A stretch of 64,000 nt of DNA from Nitrososphaerota archaeon (GCA_013287585.1 JABDDN010000003.1:33061-97060); one strand, 5' to 3'. Numbered from the stretch's first letter, positions 25,079 through 34,081 are shown. The notes: a model not told the origin generated them from the sequence alone. Numbers and translations are program-made.

Positions 25079-25498
25079 ATGAGGAAATCTGTCTATATTC
25101 TAGCTGTGGTAATTATTACAATAGCAATTGCAATTTCATTACAGCCTAAAAATGAAACCAACACAGTATATCATGTAACACTAGCAGATCCTAAACTTTA
25201 CAACAATGGAATCTTTACAGATAATTTCAAAATTCAAAAGGGGACATATCAATTTAGTTTTGTACCAAATGGTGACAGCCCCCAAAATCTTTCAATTTCA
25301 CTAAAAGGAAATTTTTCTTACAACGAGGATTTCAGTCTTAATGGAACTATACACAACACGGGGATTTCAAGCTACGACACCTGGGATTATTTGGGCAACA
25401 AAATAATTGAGATTCCACAGGACCAGAAAATTCAGATCAGAATAGATCCGCATGGCAATGTAGATGGTAGTGTATCAGTTGAACTAAATAGAAGATAA
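25079..25498 (+). CDS. exported small protein of unknown function
   Basis: The 139-aa product begins with a signal-anchor sequence (SVYILAVVIITIAIAIS, about 4-20) and then a beta-rich extracytoplasmic domain with several NxS/NxT sites. Phrases such as VTLADPKLYNNGIFTDNFKI and GTYQFSFVPNGDSPQNLSIS suggest an all-beta sandwich. I do not recognise the family. It starts 35 nt after the TFB stop on the same strand. A TTG at 25076 is also possible as start, but the ATG at 25079 is preferred. Confidence 0.6.
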   Translation: MRKSVYILAVVIITIAIAISLQPKNETNTVYHVTLADPKLYNNGIFTDNFKIQKGTYQFSFVPNGDSPQNLSISLKGNFSYNEDFSLNGTIHNTGISSYDTWDYLGNKIIEIPQDQKIQIRIDPHGNVDGSVSVELNRR

Positions 25499-25500
25499 TT

Positions 25501-25590
25501 GGCGTGGCCCCCCGTCAGATAAACAGAGATTACCTCTTATGAATCCGAACCGATAGCGGTGGATTTCAAACCAAATCTGCGGAACCACGC
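25501..25590 (+). ncRNA. candidate structured RNA with multi-stem fold
   Basis: GCGTGG (25502-25507) pairs with CCACGC (25585-25590), and inside it CCG-t-CAG pairs with CTGCGG across a one-base bulge, giving an extended closing stem. Three hairpins follow: AGAG-ATTAC-CTCT, ACCG-ATAG-CGGT and ATTT-CAAACC-AAAT. The layout is cloverleaf-like but lacks tRNA landmarks such as a TTCRA loop. It starts 2 nt after the stop of the exported-protein gene, so it may be a 3'-derived RNA, a terminator-linked element or a separate gene. I do not recognise the family. The next 265 bp hold only promoter elements. Confidence 0.4.
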
Positions 25591-25788
25591 AATTTAAGCA
25601 GTAGATTTGGCATCTTTCTGCATGTTTTAGTATATGTCTTTGAAGTATTTATCACTTTGTAAGAATTTTTTTATGATTTCTTTTGTATTTAACAAAATTA
25701 TACAATTATGATCGAATCTTTATGGAATGTGGAACAAATAAAAATCATTTTTTGGAACAAATTGATTTTTGGTGTGATATAGATGACT

Positions 25789-25834
25789 GATCTGATTCAC
25801 AGATCTGACAGTTACAGTTTTAGGATTTATTAAG
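25789..25834 (+). promoter_or_regulatory. inverted repeat and TATA box upstream of the GtrA gene
   Basis: GATCTG-ATTCA-CAGATC (25789-25805) is a perfect 6-bp inverted repeat. A TATA-like GATTTATTAAG (25824-25834) follows and is centred 27 nt before the ATG at 25856, which fits a leaderless transcript. The inverted repeat sits just upstream of the box, as an operator would. Confidence 0.45.
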
Positions 25835-25855
25835 TCAGTAAATCTTGGTAGAAAC

Positions 25856-26284
25856 ATGGCAGTAGGGGAACAGAAAAGATCAGACAGATTCTCCCTTTTT
25901 GCAAAACATGCTTTTCAGTATTATCTAGTTGGCGCAAGTGGTGTATTGGTTAATCTTGGTCTCCTTTATGCGATAAAAGAATATGCAGGATTATGGTATC
26001 TTCTATCATCAGCTATTGCAATCTATCTTTCCATGACAACAAATTTCATACTAAATAAAACTTGGACTTTCAAGGACACGATGGCAAAGCAAAGGACAAT
26101 TTTCATGTATGGGAAATTCATTGCCATTAGTTTAGTTGGCATGTTAATTCAGCTTGGGTTTAACTACATATTTGTGGACAAGCTTGCCATGTATTATATT
26201 TTGGCCGCATTAATTTCTATAGTGATAGCATCTGGTGTGAACTTTGTATTGAACCGTCACATAACTTTTGGAATAAAGCTCTAA
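25856..26284 (+). CDS. GtrA-family membrane protein
   Basis: The 142-aa protein has four membrane helices and the GtrA-family pattern: FQYYLVGASGVLVNLGLLYA (about 18-37), a second helix followed by NFILNKTWTF (about 64-73), and a repeat NFVLNRHITF near the C-terminus (about 129-138). Members are linked to transfer of lipid-linked sugars across the membrane in glycan synthesis. No glycosyltransferase lies next to it here. The SDR gene starts 31 nt after it and may be cotranscribed. Confidence 0.85.
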   Translation: MAVGEQKRSDRFSLFAKHAFQYYLVGASGVLVNLGLLYAIKEYAGLWYLLSSAIAIYLSMTTNFILNKTWTFKDTMAKQRTIFMYGKFIAISLVGMLIQLGFNYIFVDKLAMYYILAALISIVIASGVNFVLNRHITFGIKL

Positions 26285-26315
26285 AATTAAAAAGCTACTT
26301 GTCGTATTTCATTTT

Positions 26316-27059
26316 ATGAAACTAGCAGGAAAGGTTGCCATCATAACAGGTGGCAGCAGGGGAATTGGAAAGGCAACAGCTAAACTTTTCGTAAAAGAAG
26401 GTGCAAATGTAACTATAACATCAAAGGATCCAAAAAGACTGCAAGATGCTGTAAAGGAAATTGGTAATGTTTTTTCTGTTTCAGGAGATATCAGAAATGA
26501 ATCAGATGTACAAAATGTTGTAAAAGAGACACTGGAAAAATTTGGCAAGATAGACATTTTGGTAAATAATGCAGGAATTTTTCCACATGTAAAACCGTTG
26601 CACAAAATTTTAGAAAAAGAATGGAATGAAGTAATTGATGTAAATCTGACTGGACAATTTCGCTTTACAAAAGCTGTCATACCACACATGGAAAAAAATG
26701 GTGGGTGCATCATCAATGTTTCATCTGATGCAGGTTTGAAGGCATTTGAAAATTTTGAAGCTGATGCATATACTGCATCAAAGGGCGCACTGGTGTTATT
26801 GACAAAGGCGTGGGCAATAGAATATGCAAAATGGAAAATTCGAGTAAATTGTGTCTGCCCTGGAATGGTTGAGACAGACATGACAAAGCCCTATCTTTCT
26901 ACGGAATCAGATAGAGATATGGCAATATCAGAACATCCCATTGGCAGAATAGGAACACCTGAGGATGTGGCAAAGGCCATTTTGTACTTTGCCTCAGATG
27001 ACTCCTCATGGGTCACAGGAGCTGTCTTGCCTCTAGATGGCGGTATGGCTGCCAGATAA
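26316..27059 (+). CDS. short-chain dehydrogenase/reductase (FabG-like)
   Basis: The 247-aa protein has the full classical SDR set: TGGSRGIG (about residues 11-18), NNAG (about 84-87), the catalytic serine in NVSSDAG and YTASK (about 150-154). It ends with WVTGAVLPLDGGMAAR, the usual C-terminus of FabG/glucose-dehydrogenase-like members. It could reduce a 3-oxoacyl thioester or oxidise a sugar alcohol; sequence does not decide. It follows the GtrA gene closely on the same strand. Confidence 0.82.
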   Translation: MKLAGKVAIITGGSRGIGKATAKLFVKEGANVTITSKDPKRLQDAVKEIGNVFSVSGDIRNESDVQNVVKETLEKFGKIDILVNNAGIFPHVKPLHKILEKEWNEVIDVNLTGQFRFTKAVIPHMEKNGGCIINVSSDAGLKAFENFEADAYTASKGALVLLTKAWAIEYAKWKIRVNCVCPGMVETDMTKPYLSTESDRDMAISEHPIGRIGTPEDVAKAILYFASDDSSWVTGAVLPLDGGMAAR

Positions 27060-27101
27060 TCATACTAATCAAATTAATAGAACCAATACCAAAATCATAC
27101 C

Positions 27102-27314
27102 GTGACACCAAGTAAAAAGAGATCACTAAAAATTATAATCATGTTATCTATTGTCTGGTTTGCATGTGCGCTTCCAGTACCCATTCTTATAACACATCCT
27201 GATCCTGCACACAGCGAGCAGTATAGGGCCTATGTGTATATTGCTGCCATAGTTTCCATTCCATTTATTGGCATGGCAATAGCATGGACAGTAAAACCAG
27301 AGCTAACTACGTAA
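27102..27314 (+). CDS. small membrane protein
   Basis: The 70-aa product has a basic N-terminus and two membrane helices, IIIMLSIVWFACALPVPILI and YVYIAAIVSIPFIGMAIAW. It starts at a GTG 42 nt after the SDR gene and overlaps the CARF-like gene convergently by 8 nt. No functional motif can be seen. Its coding status rests on the clear helix pattern and on its place in a run of plus-strand genes. Confidence 0.55.
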   Translation: MTPSKKRSLKIIIMLSIVWFACALPVPILITHPDPAHSEQYRAYVYIAAIVSIPFIGMAIAWTVKPELTT

Positions 27315-28071
27315 GAAATTCCTCTGCACCTAGCCCTTCTTGAGTTATTTTTATCCAGCGGTTTCTTCCAATTTGTTCAATTTCAATAAACTTCCATTCC
27401 TGGAGTAATGGCTGTATGATGTTTTTGTCAAGGCTGGCAAATCTGGCTTGCTGAAAATTTTCTTCTCTTGCATTTACTACAATTAGCTTGTTTTCATAGG
27501 CAAGCTTTGCCATTTCTTTTTTAGTTATTTTTCCTCCATTTTCTTTTATTATTTTTAGAGCCTGTACTAGAACTGGCTTTGGTGTGTGAATTTCATATGC
27601 GGGAAGCTGTACAACTGTTTTTAATCCAGAGGAAAGCTGTGCCCCTTTTACACTTGCATAGCTTTCTGGTTCGGCATAGTATGGAGTAAGTTTATTTTTT
27701 CCTTTAAACATCATGCATGCCATCATGCATGCTATAGCTTGAATTTTCGAGCCAGATGATACGTTGACAAAAATATCATTTCCTTGTTCTTTTTGAACAA
27801 TTTCTTTGACTGATTTTAAGATCTTGAATAGATCAAACCTATCTGAATATACCACTTGGACTGTGATCTTGTCTTTTTTAAGATGGGTCCTAATCTTTTC
27901 CATGTAATCTCTTGCCTTGTCCTTTGCAGGGTCGCCATGCATCAAAAGCCAAACCTTGTCTGCTTTCATGTTTCTTGCTGGAATGGCAATTCTGTCTATC
28001 TCAAAGCCAACTGGTGCAATGTGGACTCTAAGGTGTGCAATACTAGTCATCATGGTATGTACAGTTTGCAT
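27307..28071 (-). CDS. CARF-like sensor with winged helix (DUF6293/HFX_2341-type regulator)
   Basis: The 254-aa protein has an N-terminal Rossmann-like domain (about 12-130; LRVHIAPVGFEIDRIAIPA and FVNVSSGSKIQAIACMMA) that matches the HFX_2341/DUF6293 branch of CARF-type ligand-binding domains. A C-terminal winged helix (about 165-250) contains GGKITKKEMAKLAYEN and ends RNRWIKITQEGL. CARF domains usually sense cyclic oligoadenylates or related nucleotides, but no CRISPR array or cas gene occurs in this window. Starts at ATG 28071 or internal ATGs 18-21 nt further in (MMTSIAH). A TATA-like ATTATATATC lies upstream. Confidence 0.7.
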   Translation of the reverse strand: MQTVHTMMTSIAHLRVHIAPVGFEIDRIAIPARNMKADKVWLLMHGDPAKDKARDYMEKIRTHLKKDKITVQVVYSDRFDLFKILKSVKEIVQKEQGNDIFVNVSSGSKIQAIACMMACMMFKGKNKLTPYYAEPESYASVKGAQLSSGLKTVVQLPAYEIHTPKPVLVQALKIIKENGGKITKKEMAKLAYENKLIVVNAREENFQQARFASLDKNIIQPLLQEWKFIEIEQIGRNRWIKITQEGLGAEEFLT

Positions 28072-28193
28072 ACTATGGTGATGATATATAATAATTCTGC
28101 ATTGGTATCATAATCATGAAAACAAGTTACCAATCCAAAAAGGAAACAGATTCGTCTGTTTATCCCAAAGTAAAATCTGTCTTTGAGGAATAA

Positions 28194-28733
28194 TTATTTC
28201 ATCCAAGGTCTTTGTTCTAATCCAGAAATCAATTCCAACATCTCATCTAGTTTTGTGGTAACGGCAATGACTGCACGAAATTCCTCGTACATCATCTTTT
28301 CTTCTTCTTGGGATAGAATTTCTTTTTCGGCAACATCAAAGAAGCGATCTTCTTTTGTCATATGATCGTTTAGGTAAACTACATAAGCTTTGAGAAATCG
28401 TGCAACAGGTTCCCTTTCGTCATTTCCCTTTTTCCAGCTTTGCAGATGTGTAGAGATGCTTTTTGCAATTCTTCTTGCAAACTCGTGCTCTATCATGAAT
28501 CCTCTAATCTCTTCTTTCAAAGTATCATAGCTTGCAACACAGGCAAAGTATGCATCCTCTTCTCTGGAATAGTGGATTGCATCTAAAAACTCTGACATTA
28601 TAATTGTCATTTGTTCTATATCAGAAAATGGAATGTCTTGTCCTGCATATAGCTTGGTGTAACATTGTATGATGATTTTTTCTAGTCGTCTGATTTGTTT
28701 GTGATCATTGCGCAGTGATTCTGTGGCACTCAT
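28194..28733 (-). CDS. hemerythrin-like (HHE) iron-binding protein
   Basis: This 179-aa helical protein has the hemerythrin HHE pattern: NDHKQIRRLE near the N-terminus (H11), HYSREED (about 55-61), MIEHEFARR (about 80-88) and LNDHMTKEDRFFD (about 122-134). These histidines and acidic residues would hold a di-iron site for oxygen, NO or iron sensing or storage. It stands 5 nt downstream of the phosphoesterase gene on the same strand, so they are probably cotranscribed. Confidence 0.82.
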   Translation of the reverse strand: MSATESLRNDHKQIRRLEKIIIQCYTKLYAGQDIPFSDIEQMTIIMSEFLDAIHYSREEDAYFACVASYDTLKEEIRGFMIEHEFARRIAKSISTHLQSWKKGNDEREPVARFLKAYVVYLNDHMTKEDRFFDVAEKEILSQEEEKMMYEEFRAVIAVTTKLDEMLELISGLEQRPWMK

Positions 28734-28738
28734 GTTTT

Positions 28739-29575
28739 CTAGATTGATTTTACCGTAAATAATATTACTTTTTTTGGATCATATTGTATGATTCCAAAGT
28801 GTGGATCTGCATGTCCTCCGCCATATTTACCAGCTGGACCGCCAAGACCTAGTCTTATAATATAATTGTGTGACGGGTTAATCTCAATTTCCCTTTTTTC
28901 TAGTATATGGTTTGAGGTTTTTTCTTGCGTTACTTTGAGGGAATGATAGATTTCGCGAATCTCACCATCTTGGATGAGAGCTGTCTCTTCGTGCTGGTGC
29001 CCACACAAAATAATATGAGATTGGCTATTTTTTGCCTCGTCAAATGCGGAAGACGCTTTGTAATGATACCCAGAATAATTAAAAAACTCAAAATCCTCTG
29101 GCGTAAGCCTTTGCCAAGACCTGTGATACAGCCAGGATTCGTCGTTTGCATTTTTTGGTGTGATTTTTTTTGGATCTAGTGGACCGCCATGGACGCATAA
29201 TAGTTTATTTTTTTTATCAATGAAAAACTGCTGGCCAAACGTTTCATCATTGTTTTGTTTGAAAAATGCAATATCCTCTTTGGATAATTTGGCATGTGCA
29301 TCCATGCTTTCAATTGAACTAGCTCCAATCAGTTTGTTATGTAAAAACGCCTCGTCATGGTTTCCCAGAACAGAAACAATTGGATAATTTTTTTCAAGAG
29401 ATTGTAGTTTATCCAGTACTTGTTTTGGATGTATGCCTCGTTCCAATACATCGCCAAGATTAATTATTCTGGAATAGTTGCCGTATTTTTTTATAAAGTC
29501 ACTGCTTGATGCCATATCCAAGATTGATTCTAATCCATCAATGTCCGCGTGAATATCTGAAAAAACTAAGTCCAT
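28739..29575 (-). CDS. calcineurin-like metallophosphoesterase
   Basis: The 278-aa protein shows the metal-binding phosphoesterase motifs in order: FSDIHAD (5-11), NLGDVLERG (about 40-48), VLGNHDEAF (about 70-78), CVHGG (about 127-131) and CGHQHEET (about 190-197). This supports a dinuclear metal site. The family includes protein phosphatases, nucleotide phosphodiesterases and Ap4A hydrolases, and the substrate is not visible. Neighbour genes encode a BtuF-like protein upstream (27-nt gap) and a hemerythrin downstream. Confidence 0.87.
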   Translation of the reverse strand: MDLVFSDIHADIDGLESILDMASSSDFIKKYGNYSRIINLGDVLERGIHPKQVLDKLQSLEKNYPIVSVLGNHDEAFLHNKLIGASSIESMDAHAKLSKEDIAFFKQNNDETFGQQFFIDKKNKLLCVHGGPLDPKKITPKNANDESWLYHRSWQRLTPEDFEFFNYSGYHYKASSAFDEAKNSQSHIILCGHQHEETALIQDGEIREIYHSLKVTQEKTSNHILEKREIEINPSHNYIIRLGLGGPAGKYGGGHADPHFGIIQYDPKKVILFTVKSI

Positions 29576-29602
29576 GGTATAATCAGCTTTTTAACCTAAT
29601 AT

Positions 29603-30529
29603 CTAATTTTTCGTGTTAATTTTTTGAAATGAATCATCTGGTATTGTTAGATCTGCGTATGTTTTTGGGTTTATGATTTTTGCTAAAATCTCAAGACCTG
29701 TTACTGTTCTTGGTCCTGGCTTGCTAAAATACTCGTTTGCATTTACTGCATAGACTTGATTGTTTTGTACTGCTGCAAGTGATTTCCATTGTATATTATT
29801 GGCAAGCTTTTCGTATTCTAGAATGGTTCTTTTTACGTCAAATCCGCATGGCATTAGTATTATGATATCAGGATCAAACTTGATTGTCTCATCAATTTCC
29901 ATTCTGCGGGATTGGTCACCTGTTGAGCTTATTCCGTTAATTCCGCCTACCATTTCTACCAATTGAGGTACCCAATGGCCTGCAGTAAAGAGTGGATCTA
30001 GCCATTCCACACAAAGTATTTTGGGTTTTGATTTTTTTGGTCTTGTTTGTACGGATATGATTCGTTTTTTTAGTGAATCAATAAAGCTTTGAGCTTCTTT
30101 TTCTTTTCCTACTTTTTTTGCAACATCTAGTATGTTGGTTAGAATATCATCTAAATTTCGCGGATCTAAGATCAGGACTTCGGGTTTGTTGTCTAGTATG
30201 GTAACAGCTCTGTTGACTTCTTTTGTATAAGGAGAGCATACTTCGCATATGCCTTGGGAAATGATCAGATTTGGGTTTGCTTTTTTGAGGATATCTTCAT
30301 CTAAAATGTAAATGTCTTTTCCTGAATGCATCAGGTCTACTACCTTGTTGTCTATTTCTTGGCTTGTCATGGTATCTGGATCAAAAGAAGAATGAATTAC
30401 GCGTGGTTTAGTTTTAGCTTGTTTTGGATAGTTGCATTCGTGTGTTACGCCGACAATTTGATCTCCTGCACCTAGCTCGTAGAGTATCTCTGTAGCGCTT
30501 GGAAGAAAGGAGACTATTCTGTTTAGCAT
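29603..30529 (-). CDS. cobalamin-binding BtuF-like protein without signal peptide
   Basis: The 308-aa protein has the two-lobed Fe3+/cobalamin-binding fold; the N-terminus RIVSFLPSATEILYELGA and GVTHECNYP are typical of BtuF-like proteins. Unlike bacterial periplasmic BtuF it has no signal peptide, lipobox or membrane helix, so it is probably cytoplasmic. Similar proteins are found in archaea that depend on B12. Length is normal. No ABC transporter lies next to it, and the divergent gene is prs. The ligand is inferred from family only. Confidence 0.8.
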   Translation of the reverse strand: MLNRIVSFLPSATEILYELGAGDQIVGVTHECNYPKQAKTKPRVIHSSFDPDTMTSQEIDNKVVDLMHSGKDIYILDEDILKKANPNLIISQGICEVCSPYTKEVNRAVTILDNKPEVLILDPRNLDDILTNILDVAKKVGKEKEAQSFIDSLKKRIISVQTRPKKSKPKILCVEWLDPLFTAGHWVPQLVEMVGGINGISSTGDQSRRMEIDETIKFDPDIIILMPCGFDVKRTILEYEKLANNIQWKSLAAVQNNQVYAVNANEYFSKPGPRTVTGLEILAKIINPKTYADLTIPDDSFQKINTKN

Positions 30530-30594
30530 GATTTTATGTTGTGATTGTATTGTTTAAACGTCTCCTCAAAACTTAAGAATAACTCGCAACTCGA

Positions 30595-31479
30595 ATGAGT
30601 TTGTTGAGTAATTATATGGTAATAGGCGGAAAAGCTTCCGAAGACCTTGCTAAAAAGATAGCAAAAAAACTAAAGGCAAAGTATCTCAAATCAGAATTAC
30701 GAATTTTTCCAGATGGAGAAAGCAAGATAACAATTTCTGGAAAACCAAGCGGAAAGGTTGTCGTAGTACATTCAACATATCCTCCAGTTGATTCTAACCT
30801 AATCCAAGCACTTTTGCATGTTTCAAAGGCAAAAAAACATTCATCCCAAGTCATTGCTGTAATACCATATCTTGGATATGCAAGACAAGACAGAGAATTT
30901 CTGCCAGGCGAGGTAGCTACCATGTCAATTGTTGCAAATATGCTAAAAGCTGCAGGAGCAACCAAAGTAATTGTAGTTGATATTCATAGTAAAATGGCTC
31001 TAAATCATTTTAAAATTCCCTCAAAAAATGTCAGTGCCATACCAGAATTGGTGAAATATTTCAAGAAATTAAATCTCAAAGATCCTCTTGTGGTTTCACC
31101 AGACTGTGGCGGGATTGCAAGAGCAAGAGACTTTGCAAATCAATTTGGTGTAAAGTTTATCGCACTAAAGAAACATCGTGACAGAAGGACCGGAATAGTA
31201 GAGATTAGATCAAAAAACCAAAAACAAGTCAAAGGAAGAGACTTGATTCTAGTTGATGATATGATAAGCACTGGTGGAAGTATAGTAAAGGCTGCAGAGT
31301 TTCTAAAAAAGCAAAAGTGCAGAAATATCTATGCAGCTTGTACACATGCATTGCTAATTGGTGATGCAGAAAAGAGAATCAGAAAAGCAGGAGTTTCAAA
31401 GATAGTCAGCACAAATACAATTCCTGGCAAGACTGGTATAGTTGATGTCTCGCCTATAATAGCAAAGGCAATCGTATAA
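30595..31479 (+). CDS. prs: ribose-phosphate pyrophosphokinase
   Basis: The 294-aa enzyme should make PRPP from ribose 5-phosphate and ATP for nucleotide, histidine and tryptophan synthesis. It has the ATP-binding YLGYARQDREFLPGE segment (about 92-106), VVDIHSKMALNHF (about 122-134) and the PRPP-binding loop LILVDDMISTGGS (about 216-228). Length fits the archaeal form. A TATA-like ACTTAAGAA lies about 26 nt upstream of the ATG. Its TAA overlaps the next ATG (TAATG), beginning a four-gene operon with a tRNA methyltransferase, RNase Z and Sir2. Confidence 0.94.
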   Translation: MSLLSNYMVIGGKASEDLAKKIAKKLKAKYLKSELRIFPDGESKITISGKPSGKVVVVHSTYPPVDSNLIQALLHVSKAKKHSSQVIAVIPYLGYARQDREFLPGEVATMSIVANMLKAAGATKVIVVDIHSKMALNHFKIPSKNVSAIPELVKYFKKLNLKDPLVVSPDCGGIARARDFANQFGVKFIALKKHRDRRTGIVEIRSKNQKQVKGRDLILVDDMISTGGSIVKAAEFLKKQKCRNIYAACTHALLIGDAEKRIRKAGVSKIVSTNTIPGKTGIVDVSPIIAKAIV

Positions 31480-32423
31480 TGCCGCAAAGCTTCTTTGTAG
31501 TCTCTGGAGAAAATGTTGAGCTTGCAAGAGATGAGATAATTGCAATATCAAAAAGCTATGATATCAAGACATCATTTAAGACAGATTCTAAACTAGTAAT
31601 AACAAACTCTACTATTCCATGGAGTAAGATATCTCAGAGAGCTACATTTGTGAGAACTGCTGGAAAGATAGCAGGTACATTTTCTGATTTGTTCTCAGAA
31701 GTGGATCTCTCTCTTATGCACAAGCCAGAAACATTTGCCTGCAGAGCAATTAACCTCACATCAAAAAAGATGGATCTTTCCAAGATAGAAAAAACAGCAG
31801 GTGCTGCAATAAAACAGACTTCGGGAGCCAAGGTCTCCTTGTCAAATCCATCACTTACCGTTTATCTTATTTTTACAGACTCACAAAGCTATATCGGATA
31901 CACTACCAAGATTTCAGAGCCCCCAAGACCAAAAAAAGTAATAAAATCATCGTCTGAGCTTCATTGGAAGCTTAGCAGAGTCATGGTGAATCTATCAGGA
32001 TTAAATGAAAAGGAAACTTTGTGTGATCCCTTCTGTGGTTCTGGAACCATATTGTTAGAAGCTGAATCGATGGGGATACACTCCATTGGAATTGATTTTG
32101 ATGAAAAGATGTGCAATATTGCAAAGAAGAATCTGTCCTCAAATGGATTTAATTCAAAAATAATTAATGCAGGATACGAACATCTACAAAAGATCAAAGA
32201 CAAGATAGATGGAATTGTTACCGATCTGCCATACGGTAATTCTTCAAAATCATCCCAGTCTCCAAAAAAACTCTTACATGATTTTATCTCAATTTTACCA
32301 AAGAGAAAAAAGATTGCCATCATGTACAAAAAAGGTGCCATGGACCAGATAGAATTAAACCCAACAAAAAAATATGATATCTATAGGCACAAGAGTTTGA
32401 CTAGGACTATAGTGGTAAAATGA
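31479..32423 (+). CDS. trmG10: tRNA (guanine10-N2) methyltransferase, THUMP type
   Basis: The 314-aa protein joins an N-terminal THUMP domain (about 45-145) to a Rossmann methyltransferase domain. The SAM-binding [15 protein letters not shown] (about 181-195) and the base-flipping DLPYG (about 248-252, a variant of DPPYG) are present. This layout is that of archaeal Trm-G10, which methylates G10 of tRNA. It overlaps prs upstream and RNase Z downstream (ATGA), so all are cotranscribed; tRNA processing is the theme with its neighbour. Confidence 0.88.
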   Translation: MPQSFFVVSGENVELARDEIIAISKSYDIKTSFKTDSKLVITNSTIPWSKISQRATFVRTAGKIAGTFSDLFSEVDLSLMHKPETFACRAINLTSKKMDLSKIEKTAGAAIKQTSGAKVSLSNPSLTVYLIFTDSQSYIGYTTKISEPPRPKKVIKSSSELHWKLSRVMVNLSGLNEKETLCDPFCGSGTILLEAESMGIHSIGIDFDEKMCNIAKKNLSSNGFNSKIINAGYEHLQKIKDKIDGIVTDLPYGNSSKSSQSPKKLLHDFISILPKRKKIAIMYKKGAMDQIELNPTKKYDIYRHKSLTRTIVVK

Positions 32424-33319
32424 AGCTAGTATTTTTGGGAACATCGGCAGCAATGCCAACAGAAAATCGAGGCATGACATGCATTTGTCTAGTCTTAGAC
32501 AAGGAGATTTTGATGTTTGATGCAGGTGAAGGCGCACAGGTCTCTTTTCTAAAATCAAAGATTGGCTGGAACAAAAAGATGAAGATCTTTGTAACACACT
32601 TGCATGGTGACCACGTTGTTGGCATACTAGGATTACTGCAAACAATGTCTTTGCAAAACAGAACAGAATCAATTGACATCTATGGTCCAAAGGGGATAGA
32701 GGATTTTATGGCAGCAAATCTCAAAGTGCTAAACTTTGGTCTTACATTTCCTGTTAGAATAATGATGATAAAAGAAGGATTGGTACTTGATGATGAATCA
32801 TATACGATACATTGCTGTGAGGCAGAACACTCCATTCCTGCATATTCGTATGTGTTTCATGAAAAGGACAAGCCCGGCAAGTTTTATCTTGAGAAAGCAA
32901 AGGCATTGGGAATTCCAGAAGGTAAGCTCTGGCATGATCTTCAGAGCGGCAAAGAAGTCAGGGTTGGAGATAAAACAATCAAGCCATCTGAAGTAATGGG
33001 ACAAAAACGACCAGGTAAAAAAATTGGAATATCAGGAGATACAAGGCCAACAAAAAAGCTTGAAGAGTTTTTCAAAAATTGTGATTACATCACATTTGAT
33101 TCCACATATTCAGATGAGCTAAAAGAAAAGGCAAAGGAAAATTTTCATTCCACAGCAAAAGAAGCTGCAGAATTAGCAAAAAAGGCAGGCGTCTCAAACT
33201 TGATCCTGACTCACTTTTCTGCAAGATATGACGATGCAGAGATTCTAGTAAAAGAAGCTCAAACCATACATCATTCCGTAATAGCAGCAAAGGATCTTTT
33301 AGAAATAGACATAAAATGA
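32420..33319 (+). CDS. rnz: ribonuclease Z
   Basis: The 299-aa enzyme should cut the 3' trailer from pre-tRNA. It has the metallo-beta-lactamase signature [10 protein letters not shown] (about 59-68), [14 protein letters not shown] at the N-terminus, and further zinc ligands in [10 protein letters not shown] (about 134-143), SGDTRP and [10 protein letters not shown] (about 265-274). Length is typical of the short form found in archaea. It is coupled by ATGA overlap to trmG10 and lies 1 nt before the Sir2 gene. Confidence 0.94.
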   Translation: MKLVFLGTSAAMPTENRGMTCICLVLDKEILMFDAGEGAQVSFLKSKIGWNKKMKIFVTHLHGDHVVGILGLLQTMSLQNRTESIDIYGPKGIEDFMAANLKVLNFGLTFPVRIMMIKEGLVLDDESYTIHCCEAEHSIPAYSYVFHEKDKPGKFYLEKAKALGIPEGKLWHDLQSGKEVRVGDKTIKPSEVMGQKRPGKKIGISGDTRPTKKLEEFFKNCDYITFDSTYSDELKEKAKENFHSTAKEAAELAKKAGVSNLILTHFSARYDDAEILVKEAQTIHHSVIAAKDLLEIDIK

Positions 33320-33320
33320 A

Positions 33321-34040
33321 ATGTTTGAATCAATAGCTGACAAATTATCCCAAGCAGAAAAAATTGTTTTTGTTACTGGTGCTGGCATATCACAGGAAAG
33401 CGGCATTCCTACCTTTAGGGGAAAAGATGGTCTGTGGAGAAAATATGATGCTATGCAGCTTGCAACAATTGATGCATTTTATGAAAATCCAAAGCTAGTA
33501 TGGGAATGGTATGATGAGAGAAGAAAAAATATACTTGCTGCAAAGCCAAATGCAGGTCATACTGCCATAGCAAATTTAGAAAAATACAAACAGGTTCGTG
33601 TCCTGACTCAAAACATAGATGGATTGCACCAAAGAGCAGGAAGTAGTCAGGTCTATGAATTACATGGAAGCATTATTACAATAAAGTGTACTGTCTGTGA
33701 TTTTAAAGAAAAAATTACAGGTGATTTTTCAGAGCTTCCGCCTCGCTGCAAGTGCAGTAATATGTTAAGGCCTGATGTGGTATGGTTTGGTGAAGCATTA
33801 CCACAAAATGTCTGGAGTGAAGCTATAATGCAAGCAAATTCGTGCAATGTAATGTTTGTAGTAGGAACGTCACTTGCAGTATCACCTGCAAACATGTTAC
33901 CAATTTATGCAAAACAAAATGGAGCCATTTTGGTTGAGGTAAATCCAGAGGAAACTTTAATGTCTAAAGACATGGATCTTTCTATTAGATCAACGTCTGC
34001 AAAAGCATTGCCTGAGCTTCTCTCAATAGTGAATAAATGA
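33321..34040 (+). CDS. NAD-dependent protein deacylase (sirtuin)
   Basis: The 239-aa sirtuin has FVTGAGISQESGIPTFRG (about residues 18-35), QNIDGLHQRAG with the catalytic LHGS downstream (about 98-120), and a zinc site of CTVC and CKC. WEWYDERR (about 59-66) holds the Y-xx-R pair that marks class III sirtuins, which prefer succinyl- or malonyl-lysine, so desuccinylase activity is plausible. In archaea such enzymes can act on Alba or metabolic enzymes. It is the last gene in the prs operon. Confidence 0.9.
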   Translation: MFESIADKLSQAEKIVFVTGAGISQESGIPTFRGKDGLWRKYDAMQLATIDAFYENPKLVWEWYDERRKNILAAKPNAGHTAIANLEKYKQVRVLTQNIDGLHQRAGSSQVYELHGSIITIKCTVCDFKEKITGDFSELPPRCKCSNMLRPDVVWFGEALPQNVWSEAIMQANSCNVMFVVGTSLAVSPANMLPIYAKQNGAILVEVNPEETLMSKDMDLSIRSTSAKALPELLSIVNK

Positions 34041-34081
34041 TTCTTAGAAAATGCAAAACGAATTTTTATTTTTTATGTTCT

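Noticed and set aside
25501..25590. tRNA gene
   Set aside because: The fold is cloverleaf-like, but there is no TTCRA-type T loop, no 7-nt anticodon loop and the stem lengths do not fit.
27307..28733. Type III CRISPR accessory locus
   Set aside because: Apart from the CARF-like regulator there are no cas genes, effector nucleases or repeat arrays nearby.
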